Assembly (NCBI GenBank): GCA_965116435.1
Contig: OZ220686.1
Location: 2,170,001 to 2,234,000, forward strand
DNA: 64,000 bases
Origin: VXPQ01 sp965116435
GTDB lineage: Bacteria; Bacteroidota; Rhodothermia; Rhodothermales; VXPQ01
Direction: 5' to 3'
Below are positions 45,623 to 54,353 of this stretch, in pieces. The translations under genes were made by a program, and so were the position numbers. The notes beneath the pieces are model-generated. The model was not told the origin of the DNA. It saw only the letters and a list, made by a program, of their open reading frames with translations, and searched no databases. Within the stretch, counting starts at the first letter, position 1. The number at the start of each line of letters is the position of its first letter.

Positions 45623-46867
45623 ATGGCGACCCTGAAAAAGAACCATATTTTCCAGCGTGTCCTGGATCCGTTTGCGGCGACGAGCGCCGATGCGCCGGAG
45701 GCGTTTCGGTATACCGGGGACTGGCGCTTGTGGGGCATTCCCTTGCTGGTCGGCGCGATCGGGCTTGCGACGGGGTTGTCGGGCTGGCTGACGGATGCGC
45801 ATCAGTTTTATTTTTCGTACCTGATCGGGTGGGCATTTTGCCTGACCATTGCGCTGGGCGCGATGTTTTTCGTGCTGATACAGCACTTGACGAGGGCGCG
45901 CTGGAGCATCGTGGTGCGGCGTATGGCCGAAGCCTTGTTGTGGACGTTTCCGCTATTGGCCGTGCTGGGGATTCCCGTGCTCTTCGGGCTGCACGATCTG
46001 TACCACTGGACGCATGCGGACGCCGTGGCCTCCGACCCGATCCTTGCAGGCAAGACGCCCTATCTGAATCTTCCGTTTTTCCTGGTGCGCCTGGCGATCT
46101 ACTTTCTGGTGTGGAGCCTGGTCGCGTACTATCTGTACCGCAATTCGTTGCTTGAGGACGCCACGGGGGACCCCGGCATTGCGGCTCGTCAGCGGAAAGT
46201 GAGCGCGCTCGGGCTTGCGGCGGGTGCGGTAACCACCTCCTTTGCAAGTTACGACTTGCTGATGTCGCTGGACCCGCACTGGTTTTCGACCATTTTCGGC
46301 GTCTACGTGTTTTCGGGCGCCTTCATGTCGATTCATGCCTTGCTGGCGTTGTGCGCCATGACGCTTCAGGCTACCGGCCACCTGCGGGGGACGGTGACCA
46401 CGGAACACTATCAGGACCTTGGCAAACTGACGTTCGGTTTCGTGGTGTTCTGGGCGTACATCGCGTTCAGCCAGTACATGCTGATCTGGTACGGCAACAT
46501 TCCGGAAGAAACGCTCTGGTATCGCCATCGTCTGGAGCATGGCTGGGAAGTGCATTCCGCGATATTGCTTGTGGGGCATTTCGCCGTGCCGTTTTTGCTC
46601 TTGTTGTCCCGGGCCGCCAAGCGGTCCCGGCTGTTCCTTGCAGGCCTCTGCGTCTGGCTGCTTGCGATGCAGTGGTTCGATATTCACTGGCTGGCGGCGC
46701 CGGTGCTGCACTACGAAGCCGCCACCATTCATTTTCTGGATATTGCGAACGGGCTGGGGCTCTTCGGGATCGTTCTTGCCGCATTCATGTACCGTCTCAC
46801 CCGGCATAGCCTGATTCCTTTTCGGTCTCCCGGCCTGGACAAATCGCTCCATTTCGAAAACACTTGA
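45623..46867 (+). CDS. actF: Alternative complex III, second NrfD-like membrane subunit ActF
   Basis: 414 residues, about ten membrane helices, paralogous in fold to ActC. The N-terminal stretch WRLWGIPLLVGAIGLATGLSG and the central SFASYDLLMSLDPHWFSTIFG (split here into its parts SFASYDLLMSLDP and HWFSTIFG) are characteristic, as is WYGNIPEETLWYRHRLEHGW. It completes the ActABCDEF set. It starts 5 bp after actE; its stop overlaps the alternative TTG start of the next small gene. Confidence 0.93.
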   Translation: MATLKKNHIFQRVLDPFAATSADAPEAFRYTGDWRLWGIPLLVGAIGLATGLSGWLTDAHQFYFSYLIGWAFCLTIALGAMFFVLIQHLTRARWSIVVRRMAEALLWTFPLLAVLGIPVLFGLHDLYHWTHADAVASDPILAGKTPYLNLPFFLVRLAIYFLVWSLVAYYLYRNSLLEDATGDPGIAARQRKVSALGLAAGAVTTSFASYDLLMSLDPHWFSTIFGVYVFSGAFMSIHALLALCAMTLQATGHLRGTVTTEHYQDLGKLTFGFVVFWAYIAFSQYMLIWYGNIPEETLWYRHRLEHGWEVHSAILLVGHFAVPFLLLLSRAAKRSRLFLAGLCVWLLAMQWFDIHWLAAPVLHYEAATIHFLDIANGLGLFGIVLAAFMYRLTRHSLIPFRSPGLDKSLHFENT

Positions 46868-46875
46868 CGCGGACC

Positions 46876-47268
46876 ATGTCGCATGCCACGGACATATCGG
46901 AAGGGGCGCAATGGGTTGAAGAAACGGATCGTCCGAGGGTCGAGCCAGAGGGTATCGAAGCCGGGCAGATTCTCGGATTTGTGCTTGTGATCTCGTTCCT
47001 CGTTGCGTTGGCGATCGTTGCGCTTTTTCAGTATACGAACCTGACCGCGCAATCGGCGTGGACGGACGCCGCGGAGCAGGGCGTCTATCCCGAACTGGAG
47101 GAAGTGCGCTTGCACGCCGCCATGCTCCTGACTCGGTACGAGGCGATCGACGGATCCGAGAACAGGTATCGCATTCCCATAGAACGAGCCATGCAGCAGA
47201 TGGCCCTCGAAGCCCCGGTCTACCCCGAGGAATTCTATGCACCCGAGTACATGGCCGCCTACCGATAG
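46876..47268 (+). CDS. Small single-helix membrane protein between act and cox genes
   Basis: 130 residues from ATG 46876 (an in-frame TTG at 46864 overlaps actF). One membrane helix (about residues 33-55, GFVLVISFLVALAIVALF) with a short cytoplasmic end and a soluble C-terminal half without cysteines or heme motifs. Its position, locked between actF and sco with gaps under 10 bp, makes an accessory or assembly role in the respiratory complexes likely. I do not recognise a named family. Confidence 0.75.
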   Translation: MSHATDISEGAQWVEETDRPRVEPEGIEAGQILGFVLVISFLVALAIVALFQYTNLTAQSAWTDAAEQGVYPELEEVRLHAAMLLTRYEAIDGSENRYRIPIERAMQQMALEAPVYPEEFYAPEYMAAYR

Positions 47269-47270
47269 CG

Positions 47271-48143
47271 ATGAAGGCCCCCGTTGCGTCATATCGAATC
47301 CCGCTGGTTTTGTGGGTATGGCTCGTATGCCTGACGGCGACGTCGGGCATGGCGACGCGTGCGGCGTTCGGGCAATCGTCCGTAGCGCTGCCCCCGCATA
47401 TGGAAGGCATTGGCCTGGACGAGCGGATCGGCGCCGAGCCGTCGCTCGACCTCGTTTTTCGGAATGAAGCGGGAGAGGAGGTGGCCCTCGGGCAGTACTT
47501 CGACGGCAAGCGCCCCGTATTGCTTACGCTGATGTATCACGAGTGCCCCACATTGTGCAACATGGTGCTGCACGGGCTGACCGAAACGCTCCGGGACATG
47601 CCCTGGACGCCCGGCGATGAATTCGAGGTGCTTGCGGTGAGTTTCAACCCGAGGGAGACGCCTGCGCTGGCTGCGGAGCGGAAGGCCATGTACCTGGAGA
47701 TGCTGGGCAAGCCGGAGGCGGCGGACGGATGGCATTTTCTTACGGGAGAAGAAGCGTCGATCGCGGCGCTTGCGGAAGCCGTAGGGTTTCGGTATGCCTG
47801 GATGGAGGACACGCAGGAGTACGCCCATCCGTTTACGCTCATTTTTCTGAGCGGGGAGGGCGCCGTGCTGCGGTACATGCCGGGCATACAGTTTGCGCCC
47901 TCGGATGTGCGCGCGGCGCTCATTGAGGTATCGGAGGGGCGCGCGGGTTCGCCGCTCAATCGGATTCTTTTGTATTGCATGCAATATGACCGCAACGCCA
48001 ACGCGTATGTGCTGCATGCCGCCAACCTGATGAAGTTCAGCGGCGCGCTCGTCGTGCTGCTGCTGGGGGTGTTTTTTGTGGCGTTGCGGCGGCGCGAGGC
48101 GCAGCACGCATGGCCTGCGCCGGCGTCCGCGCCTTCGACATGA
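47271..48143 (+). CDS. SCO1/SenC-type copper chaperone
   Basis: Delivers copper to the CuA site of the oxidase encoded next. 290 residues. An N-terminal signal/anchor (about 8-35) is followed by a thioredoxin-like domain with the copper-binding CPTLC (in YHECPTLCNMVL) and the distal His in EYAHPFTLIF. A C-terminal membrane helix (about 262-280) is an addition seen in several Bacteroidota members. The start at 47271 is 2 bp after the preceding stop; a longer frame from 47058 would overlap the upstream gene. Confidence 0.93.
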   Translation: MKAPVASYRIPLVLWVWLVCLTATSGMATRAAFGQSSVALPPHMEGIGLDERIGAEPSLDLVFRNEAGEEVALGQYFDGKRPVLLTLMYHECPTLCNMVLHGLTETLRDMPWTPGDEFEVLAVSFNPRETPALAAERKAMYLEMLGKPEAADGWHFLTGEEASIAALAEAVGFRYAWMEDTQEYAHPFTLIFLSGEGAVLRYMPGIQFAPSDVRAALIEVSEGRAGSPLNRILLYCMQYDRNANAYVLHAANLMKFSGALVVLLLGVFFVALRRREAQHAWPAPASAPST

Positions 48144-48246
48144 CCTCCCGACCGCTTTTTCGCGCGCCCATGGCGTCGCCCGCACTACGCCGCATGACCC
48201 TGTTCGCCCCAGATAGCCCCGGCCTGGAAAAAAGGAATCGGCAACT

Positions 48247-49176
48247 ATGACCGGATCGTTTTGGCTGCCCGATGGCGCGTCGACCCTGTCGCCCGACATC
48301 GACAGCTTGTTCTACTTCGTAACGTGGGCAAGCATTATTCTCTTTGTGGGAGTAGTGGCGGCTATCGTATACCTGGCGTATCGCTATCGGCGGCGGGCCG
48401 GCGTGGTTGCGGTGCGCGTGAAGCCGAGCAAGATGGTGGAGATATCGTGGGTGGTCTTGCCCACCATTCTTGTGCTGATCGTGTTCAACTGGGGGTTCCG
48501 GTTGTTTATCGAGCAGAGCGTGGCGCCTCCGAACGCCTACGAGATTTACGTGCGCGGCGCCATGTGGAAATGGGATTTCGAATACCCTACCGGGACCGTC
48601 TCGACCAACGAGTTGCATGTCCCCGTAGACCGTCCCGTACGCCTGGTAATGAGCAGCGAGGATGTGTTGCACAGTTTTTTCGTGCCGGCGTTTCGCGTCA
48701 AGCAAGATGTGTTGCCGGATCGCTATTCGTCCGTCTGGTTCGAGGCCACGCGGGTGGATACGTTTCAGATATACTGTACGGAATATTGCGGCGCGGGGCA
48801 TGCCGTGATGCTGGCGTCGGCGATCACCCATTCGCAGGGGGATTTCGAGGCATGGCTGGCCTCGGCGGGCGTGGACGAGGACACCCCGCTACCCGAACTG
48901 GGCGCGCAGTTGTATCAGCAACAGGTTTGTGCTGCATGCCATAGCGTGGACGGGACGCCGGGCATCGGCCCCACGTTCACAGGATTGTACGGCAAGACCG
49001 AAACGCTCGACGACGGGTCCACGGTAGTGGTGGACGACGACTACCTGCGCGAATCCATCGTCGATCCCGGCGCCCAGGTCGTGCAAGGGTATCCAAACAT
49101 CATGCAGCCCTTGTATACGGGGCTCAGCGACCGGGAATTGTCGGCGCTGATCGCGTTTATCCGGGACCAGGAATAA
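48247..49176 (+). CDS. coxB: caa3 cytochrome c oxidase subunit II (CuA plus cytochrome c)
   Basis: 309 residues. Two membrane helices (about 22-45 and 65-87), the CuA domain with HSFFVPAFRVKQDVLPDR and the copper motif CTEYCGAGHAVM, then a fused cytochrome c domain with CAACHSVDG and a Met ligand region YPNIMQPL. The fusion defines a caa3-type oxidase that accepts electrons directly from ActE or soluble donors. First of the four cox genes; separated by about 100 bp from sco, by 44 bp from coxA. Confidence 0.96.
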   Translation: MTGSFWLPDGASTLSPDIDSLFYFVTWASIILFVGVVAAIVYLAYRYRRRAGVVAVRVKPSKMVEISWVVLPTILVLIVFNWGFRLFIEQSVAPPNAYEIYVRGAMWKWDFEYPTGTVSTNELHVPVDRPVRLVMSSEDVLHSFFVPAFRVKQDVLPDRYSSVWFEATRVDTFQIYCTEYCGAGHAVMLASAITHSQGDFEAWLASAGVDEDTPLPELGAQLYQQQVCAACHSVDGTPGIGPTFTGLYGKTETLDDGSTVVVDDDYLRESIVDPGAQVVQGYPNIMQPLYTGLSDRELSALIAFIRDQE

Positions 49177-49220
49177 CGGCGCGCGCCAGCGCGCACATCG
49201 AAGACGCATAGACGGAATCC

Positions 49221-50939
49221 ATGACGGAAGACATCGACAGGAGCGAAGCGGCGCAAGCCCGGGACGCCGACGAGCACGGCGGGCACGGCGACTACATTAC
49301 CCATGCGAAAAGCATCGGATCGTGGCTGCTTTCCGTGGACCACAAGCGGATCGGCATTCTGTATGCCGTGACGGTGGGGGTCGCCTTTCTGCTGGGGGGC
49401 GTTTTTGCGTTGCTGGTGCGCACCGAACTGCTTGCGCCCGGCGAGGATTTTCTGTCTGCCCAAGCCTACAACCAGTTGTTTTCGCTCCATGGCATCGTCA
49501 TGGTGTTCGGGTTCATTATTCCCGCCATCCCCGGTTTTCTGGGGAATTTTCTGCTGCCCCTGCATCTCGGCGCCAAAGACGTTGCGTTTCCCCGGCTCAA
49601 TCTGGCCAGCTACTATCTGTATCTGTTGGGCGTCGTACTCATCCTCGTAGCGATGGTGGCGGGCAGCGTGGATACGGGGTGGACCTTCTATACGCCCTAC
49701 TCCGCCCGCACGGGCCCCTCGGTGCTGTTTTTGACCATGGCGGTTTTTATTGCAGGGTTCGCCTCTATTTTTACGGGGATAAATTTCATTGTTACGGTGC
49801 ACAAGATGCGCGCGCCGGGGATGACGTGGAACCGCCTTCCGCTGTTTGTCTGGAGCATCTATTCGACAAGCATCGTGCAGGTGTTGGCCACGCCGGTGCT
49901 GGGCATTACCGTATTGCTGCTTTTCCTGGAGCGCCTCCTGCATATTGGCATTTTCGATCCCGCTCTTGGCGGCGATCCGATCCTGTTTCAGCATTTTTTC
50001 TGGTTCTACTCGCATCCGGCGGTGTACATCATGATTTTGCCGGGTTTCGGGATCGTTTCCGAGTTGATTGCGACGTTTTCGAGGCAGCGCATCTACGGCT
50101 ACATGGCCATTGCGTTGTCCTCCGTGGCCATTGCGTTGCTGGGCTTCCTGGTATGGGGGCATCATATGTTCGTGGCTGGGCAGTCCGTCATCTCCTCGGT
50201 TATTTTCTCACTGATCACCTACCTGATCGGGATTCCGTCGGGGATCAAGGTGTTCAACTGGATCGCCACCATGTACAAGGGGTCCATTTCGTTCAAAACC
50301 CCGATGCTGTATGCGCTTTCGTTCCTGGTGTTGTTTACGATCGGGGGCGTAACAGGCATTATGGTGGGCGTGCTGGCCGTGGACGTGCACCTGCACGATA
50401 CCTACTACGTCGTAGGGCACTTTCATTATGTGATGGTGGGCGGGACGGTCATCGCGTTGCTCGGCGGATTGCATTACTGGTGGCCGAAAATCACGGGGCG
50501 CTTGTATAACGAGACATCCGCGCGCCTTGCTGTTGTCTTGATTTTTATTGGGCTGAATCTGACCTTTTTCACGCAGCTCGTGATGGGTTCGCGCGGCATG
50601 CCCCGGCGCTACAACGATTATCTCCCCGAGTTTACCTTCCTGCACCAACTTTCGACGATAGGTTCGTGGATCATGGGGGCGGGTCTGTTGCTCGTGGCGT
50701 TCTATTTGCTGGCGTCTCTTTTCCGGGGCACGAAGGCCAGCGCGAATCCATGGGGCGGGGCTACGCTGGAGTGGACCCATACGGGGGTTCGTCCGGATCC
50801 CCATAATTTCCACCGGACGCCGTTCGTCACGCGGGGGCCCTATGAATTTGACCGGATTCCCGAACTTGTTGCGGCGCCTCGGGACGAGACCGCGCCCGAC
50901 GCCCAGCCGGACGTCTCTCTGAACCAGGACCGGACGTAA
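49221..50939 (+). CDS. coxA: caa3 cytochrome c oxidase subunit I (A2-type)
   Basis: The catalytic subunit with heme a and the heme a3-CuB centre; pumps protons. 572 residues, 12 or more membrane helices. Heme ligand and active-site motifs: FSLHGIVMVFGF, the CuB region with FYSHPAVYIMILPGFGIVSEL, WGHHMFVAG, and HDTYYVVGHFHYVMVGG. The Glu of the usual HPEVY motif is replaced by Ala and the helix carries YS before HP, the A2-type pattern known from R. marinus caa3. Starts 44 bp after coxB; coxC follows after 5 bp. Confidence 0.97.
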   Translation: MTEDIDRSEAAQARDADEHGGHGDYITHAKSIGSWLLSVDHKRIGILYAVTVGVAFLLGGVFALLVRTELLAPGEDFLSAQAYNQLFSLHGIVMVFGFIIPAIPGFLGNFLLPLHLGAKDVAFPRLNLASYYLYLLGVVLILVAMVAGSVDTGWTFYTPYSARTGPSVLFLTMAVFIAGFASIFTGINFIVTVHKMRAPGMTWNRLPLFVWSIYSTSIVQVLATPVLGITVLLLFLERLLHIGIFDPALGGDPILFQHFFWFYSHPAVYIMILPGFGIVSELIATFSRQRIYGYMAIALSSVAIALLGFLVWGHHMFVAGQSVISSVIFSLITYLIGIPSGIKVFNWIATMYKGSISFKTPMLYALSFLVLFTIGGVTGIMVGVLAVDVHLHDTYYVVGHFHYVMVGGTVIALLGGLHYWWPKITGRLYNETSARLAVVLIFIGLNLTFFTQLVMGSRGMPRRYNDYLPEFTFLHQLSTIGSWIMGAGLLLVAFYLLASLFRGTKASANPWGGATLEWTHTGVRPDPHNFHRTPFVTRGPYEFDRIPELVAAPRDETAPDAQPDVSLNQDRT

Positions 50940-50944
50940 GCATC

Positions 50945-51613
50945 ATGGCCAATACGAGCGCGGCAGAACAGGCCGCACCAGAGCGCGCTGCGGCGCATCT
51001 GAAGCATTACTTCGTTTCGTCCGATCAGCAATTCGATGCGGCGAAGATGGGGATGTGGCTTTTCCTCATCACGGAAATCCTGCTTTTCAGCGGGATGTTC
51101 GTGGCCTACGCCGTGTATCGCGTCTGGTATCCAGAGGTGTTTGCCCTGGCGTCTACCGAACTGAACCCCTGGATGGGCGGCCTGAATACGGTGGTGCTGC
51201 TGGCCTCCTCGCTCACGGTGGCCCTGGCGATACATGCGGCGCAGACCAACAAGCAACGGGCGCTGGTGATCAACCTGTTCCTTACGGTGCTGCTGGCCGC
51301 TGTTTTCATGGTGGTGAAGTACTTCGAGTACACGCACAAATTCCATCTGGGCATTTTCCCCGGCGAACAGTTTGCCTACGAGGAGATGGGTCAGCGGATC
51401 GTTCCCATCTTTTTCAGCATTTATTATGTAATGACGGGCATTCACGGGGTGCATGTGCTGGTCGGCATGGGCGTGCTCACCTGGCTGGGCGTCCGCGCGA
51501 TGCGCGGGCATTTCCATAGCGGGTACTATACCCCGGTGGAGTTGACCGGTTTGTACTGGCACCTCGTGGACATCATCTGGATATTTCTTTTCCCATTGCT
51601 TTATCTCATTTAG
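50945..51613 (+). CDS. coxC: Cytochrome c oxidase subunit III
   Basis: 222 residues with five predicted membrane helices, of the short bacterial CoxC type: KMGMWLFLITEILLFSGMF, then YFEYTHKF, FFSIYYVMTGIHGVHVLVG and the terminal YWHLVDIIWIFLFPLLYL. It stabilises subunit I. Immediately behind coxA and 32 bp before subunit IV. Confidence 0.96.
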   Translation: MANTSAAEQAAPERAAAHLKHYFVSSDQQFDAAKMGMWLFLITEILLFSGMFVAYAVYRVWYPEVFALASTELNPWMGGLNTVVLLASSLTVALAIHAAQTNKQRALVINLFLTVLLAAVFMVVKYFEYTHKFHLGIFPGEQFAYEEMGQRIVPIFFSIYYVMTGIHGVHVLVGMGVLTWLGVRAMRGHFHSGYYTPVELTGLYWHLVDIIWIFLFPLLYLI

Positions 51614-51645
51614 CGGCGAACCGGAAGCCGGAGCGTCTTGCGAGC

Positions 51646-51984
51646 ATGAAAGGGCACCATATTACTCCGCGAAAAACATTGCTGCAGGTCTTCGTCGCGC
51701 TGGTGGCGTTGACCGCGCTGACGGCGCTGACGGCGCAAATCGATATCGGCGTGTTCAACATCCCGCTGGCCCTTGCGATTGCCGGGACCAAGGCGTTGCT
51801 CGTCGTGCTGTTTTTCATGGCGCTCAAGTACGACAAGTCGGTCAATGCGCTGTTCTTTACGCTGGGGGTTCTTTTTGTGGTGGTTTTTCTTACGTTTACC
51901 TTGTTCGATACGGCCTTTCGGGGGGATCTCGGCAATGTGGGGAAAGAAACGATCCACAGCATGGAGGAAGGGCTGGACGAGTGA
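51646..51984 (+). CDS. coxD: Cytochrome c oxidase subunit IV (prokaryotic type)
   Basis: 112 residues, three membrane helices, matching the small COX4_pro family: VFVALVALTALTALTAQIDIG, then IAGTKALLVVLFFMALKYDKS and a third helix. The ALTALTALT stretch comes from a short 9-bp DNA repeat (gcgctgacg). Last gene of the cox operon. Confidence 0.9.
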   Translation: MKGHHITPRKTLLQVFVALVALTALTALTAQIDIGVFNIPLALAIAGTKALLVVLFFMALKYDKSVNALFFTLGVLFVVVFLTFTLFDTAFRGDLGNVGKETIHSMEEGLDE

Positions 51985-52064
51985 GATCGCTTCCGTAAAA
52001 TAAAGGAAGCGCTGATCTTCACGGACTTAGTCAGAGCATCCTAAAGCCAATACGGCGGCCCGAA

Positions 52065-54215
52065 ATGCTTTCCGAGAAAACGGTTCCGGCGCTGGCGTCG
52101 GGTTTCACTTCGGGCCTCGGCCTTCTTGTCGCCCAGGTTGCTTTCGGGAGTTTCATATTTTCCGGAGCGCTGGCCCCGTATTCTACCCAGGGCGTTGGCC
52201 TGGTGCTGTTCGGAAATTTCGCCGCGTGCCTCGTCATTGCGCTCGCCGGCGGCTTTCGCGGGGCGATTGCGGGACTGTCTCCCGCGCTGGTGGTTGCGAT
52301 GGCCCTGGTCGGTTCCACGATGGACGCCGAAGGCGATGCGCTGTTTGTAACCACGGCGAGCGTCCTCATGCTCGGCGCGGTGGCTACGGGCGTATGTTGC
52401 CTCCTGATCGGACGATTCCGGCTCGCCAACCTGGTGCGCTTCATCCCCTGGCCAGTGGCGGCCGGTTTCGTGGCGGGCATCGGCGGCGTGGTGTGCCTGT
52501 CGGCCATGTCGCTGATGGATGCGGAGGTGCACTGGCGGACGATTCCTGCGCTTGCGGAGCCCGCCATGCTGTGGCGATGGGGTCCCGGCGCGGCGTTCGG
52601 GATCGCCTTGTACCTTGCCATAAAACGCTGGGGCAATCCGCTCATTCTGCCGGTGGGCGTTGCGCTCTTCGTCAGCGCCTACCATGTGGTCCTCGGCGCG
52701 CTCGGTATTTCCGGCGTCGAAGCGCGAGAGGCGGATCTGCTCCTGAAGAGCACCTTTGACGGCGCCCTTTGGCCCGCGCTGAAGCCCGCCGATTTCCTGC
52801 ATGTGGATTTCGGCGCCATGGCCATGCAGATTCCGACCCTGCTGATGTTGATGCTGATCGCGCTTATCGTCGTGATCATGAATATTGCGGGCCTGGAAAT
52901 GGCGGCGAACGAGGACCTGGACTGGAACCGCGAGTTTCGGGCCAGCGGGCTGGCAAGCGTCGTGGCGGGGCTGGGCGGCGGAACCATCGCGAGCCTGGTT
53001 GTGCCCGCCTCGCTACGCAGCAGATTGTTCGGCGCTTCCACCCGCTTGACCGGCGTCGTGGCTGCGAGCGTCATTGGTTTCGCGTTGGTTCTGGGCGATG
53101 GCATGCTGGAGCTGGTTCCGGTTCCGCTTGTGGGCGGCATCCTGTTCTTTGCGGGCGTCAGCATGCTGGACGAAGGGCTCCTGCGAAGCCGAAAGCGGCT
53201 TCCCTGGGCGGAGTACGGCGTCATCGCGCTGATTTTCGTCGTGGTCATCGCGTTCGGGTTGTTCGAGGGCGTGGGCGCAGGCATGCTGGCCACGCTGGCG
53301 TTCTTCGCCGTGCGATTGAGCCGCGTGGACCCGATCGAATCCCGATTCACGGCTCGCGAGCGCCGGAGCAGCAAGGTGCGTTCCGTGCCCGATCGCGCAA
53401 TCCTGCTGGAAGAAGGCAGGCGCGTGCTTGCGTACCGGCTTCGGGGCTACATCTTTTTCGGCAGCGTCTGCCCCCTGGCCGATCATCTGGGGAAAACGCT
53501 CAAGGGAGATTCGCCTCCGATCTGCCTGTTGCTGGATTTTACGGCCGTTTCCGGCCTCGATTTCTCGGCGGTGAATGTGCTGGGACGGTTCTTTCGGTCG
53601 GCGAACACGCGCGGGGTGCGGGTGGTTTTGAGCGCTGCGACGCCGCAGTTGCGGGCCGGGCTGGAGCGCAACCTGCCGCCTGCGGACGTGGCCGCCTTGC
53701 AGTTTGAGCCGAATGCGGATGGCGCGCTGGAGCGCTGCGAGGAATTTGTCATTGCAGCCTGGAAGGCGCACGCGAGCGCGTCCGTCGAACGACGCGCTTC
53801 GTTGTTCGAGCGCGCCGCCGACGATCTGGAGCGCCACCTGAACCGGCAGGTTCGCTTCGAAGAACTCATCGACGAACTTCAAAACTGGCTGGATCCGCGC
53901 CGCTACGCTACGGGGGAAACCATTGCAGGACCGACTGCGCAGCGCGAGGGGTTGCAACTTCTGGTGTCCGGGCGGGCTTCTTCCCGCGAAGCCGCCGGCG
54001 CGCGTCGCCGTCAGTACAGTCCCGGCGACGCGATCTGGCCGGTTGATCCCCTGAAGGAGCACGCGCCTTCCGTAACCGCCGACGAACCGTGCGAGACGAT
54101 GGCGCTGTCGCCGGCCAGCCGGCGCTGGCTGGAGGAGCACGAGGAGCAGTCCGCCCTGCGATTGTATCGCTACCTGCTCGCCGAGCGTTTCGGGGCCGAG
54201 CCGGAAACCGGTTGA
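52065..54215 (+). CDS. SulP family anion transporter with STAS and cNMP-binding-like domains
   Basis: 716 residues. The SulP membrane domain (about 1-430) includes STQGVGLVLFGNF, GAIAGLSPALV and RFIPWPVAAGFVAGIG. It is followed by a STAS domain (about 460-580) with LLLDFTAVSGLDFSAVN. A C-terminal domain (about 600-710) resembles cyclic-nucleotide-binding folds (FEELIDELQNWLDPRRYATG, then RQYSPGDAIWP) but lacks the phosphate-binding cassette, so ligand binding is doubtful. Substrate could be sulfate, bicarbonate or another anion. It follows coxD by 80 bp; whether it belongs to the same transcript is unclear. Confidence 0.85.
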   Translation: MLSEKTVPALASGFTSGLGLLVAQVAFGSFIFSGALAPYSTQGVGLVLFGNFAACLVIALAGGFRGAIAGLSPALVVAMALVGSTMDAEGDALFVTTASVLMLGAVATGVCCLLIGRFRLANLVRFIPWPVAAGFVAGIGGVVCLSAMSLMDAEVHWRTIPALAEPAMLWRWGPGAAFGIALYLAIKRWGNPLILPVGVALFVSAYHVVLGALGISGVEAREADLLLKSTFDGALWPALKPADFLHVDFGAMAMQIPTLLMLMLIALIVVIMNIAGLEMAANEDLDWNREFRASGLASVVAGLGGGTIASLVVPASLRSRLFGASTRLTGVVAASVIGFALVLGDGMLELVPVPLVGGILFFAGVSMLDEGLLRSRKRLPWAEYGVIALIFVVVIAFGLFEGVGAGMLATLAFFAVRLSRVDPIESRFTARERRSSKVRSVPDRAILLEEGRRVLAYRLRGYIFFGSVCPLADHLGKTLKGDSPPICLLLDFTAVSGLDFSAVNVLGRFFRSANTRGVRVVLSAATPQLRAGLERNLPPADVAALQFEPNADGALERCEEFVIAAWKAHASASVERRASLFERAADDLERHLNRQVRFEELIDELQNWLDPRRYATGETIAGPTAQREGLQLLVSGRASSREAAGARRRQYSPGDAIWPVDPLKEHAPSVTADEPCETMALSPASRRWLEEHEEQSALRLYRYLLAERFGAEPETG

Positions 54216-54238
54216 CGGCGATCAATTTCCCGTAATCC

Positions 54239-54267
54239 CGTCAGGGGTTACGAGGCATACCCTGACG
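54239..54267. terminator. Hairpin between convergent genes
   Basis: Perfect 8-bp arms CGTCAGGG / CCCTGACG around 13 bases, 24 bp after the SulP stop and 86 bp from the stop of the convergent gene. An alternative overlapping stem, GTAATCCC / GGGGTTAC, precedes it. No T-run, so the role as terminator is moderate. Confidence 0.45.
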
Positions 54268-54353
54268 CCATGTCCAGGCGGGCGTACGGCAACCGCCGCT
54301 GAGACGAGCGTCACGCGCCGGGTGGTCGATACTCTCGGGAATCCCGAAAGGAA

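Noticed and set aside
39159..46867. The act gene cluster as a new system
   Set aside because: Subunit order, heme count and domain fusions match the known alternative complex III.
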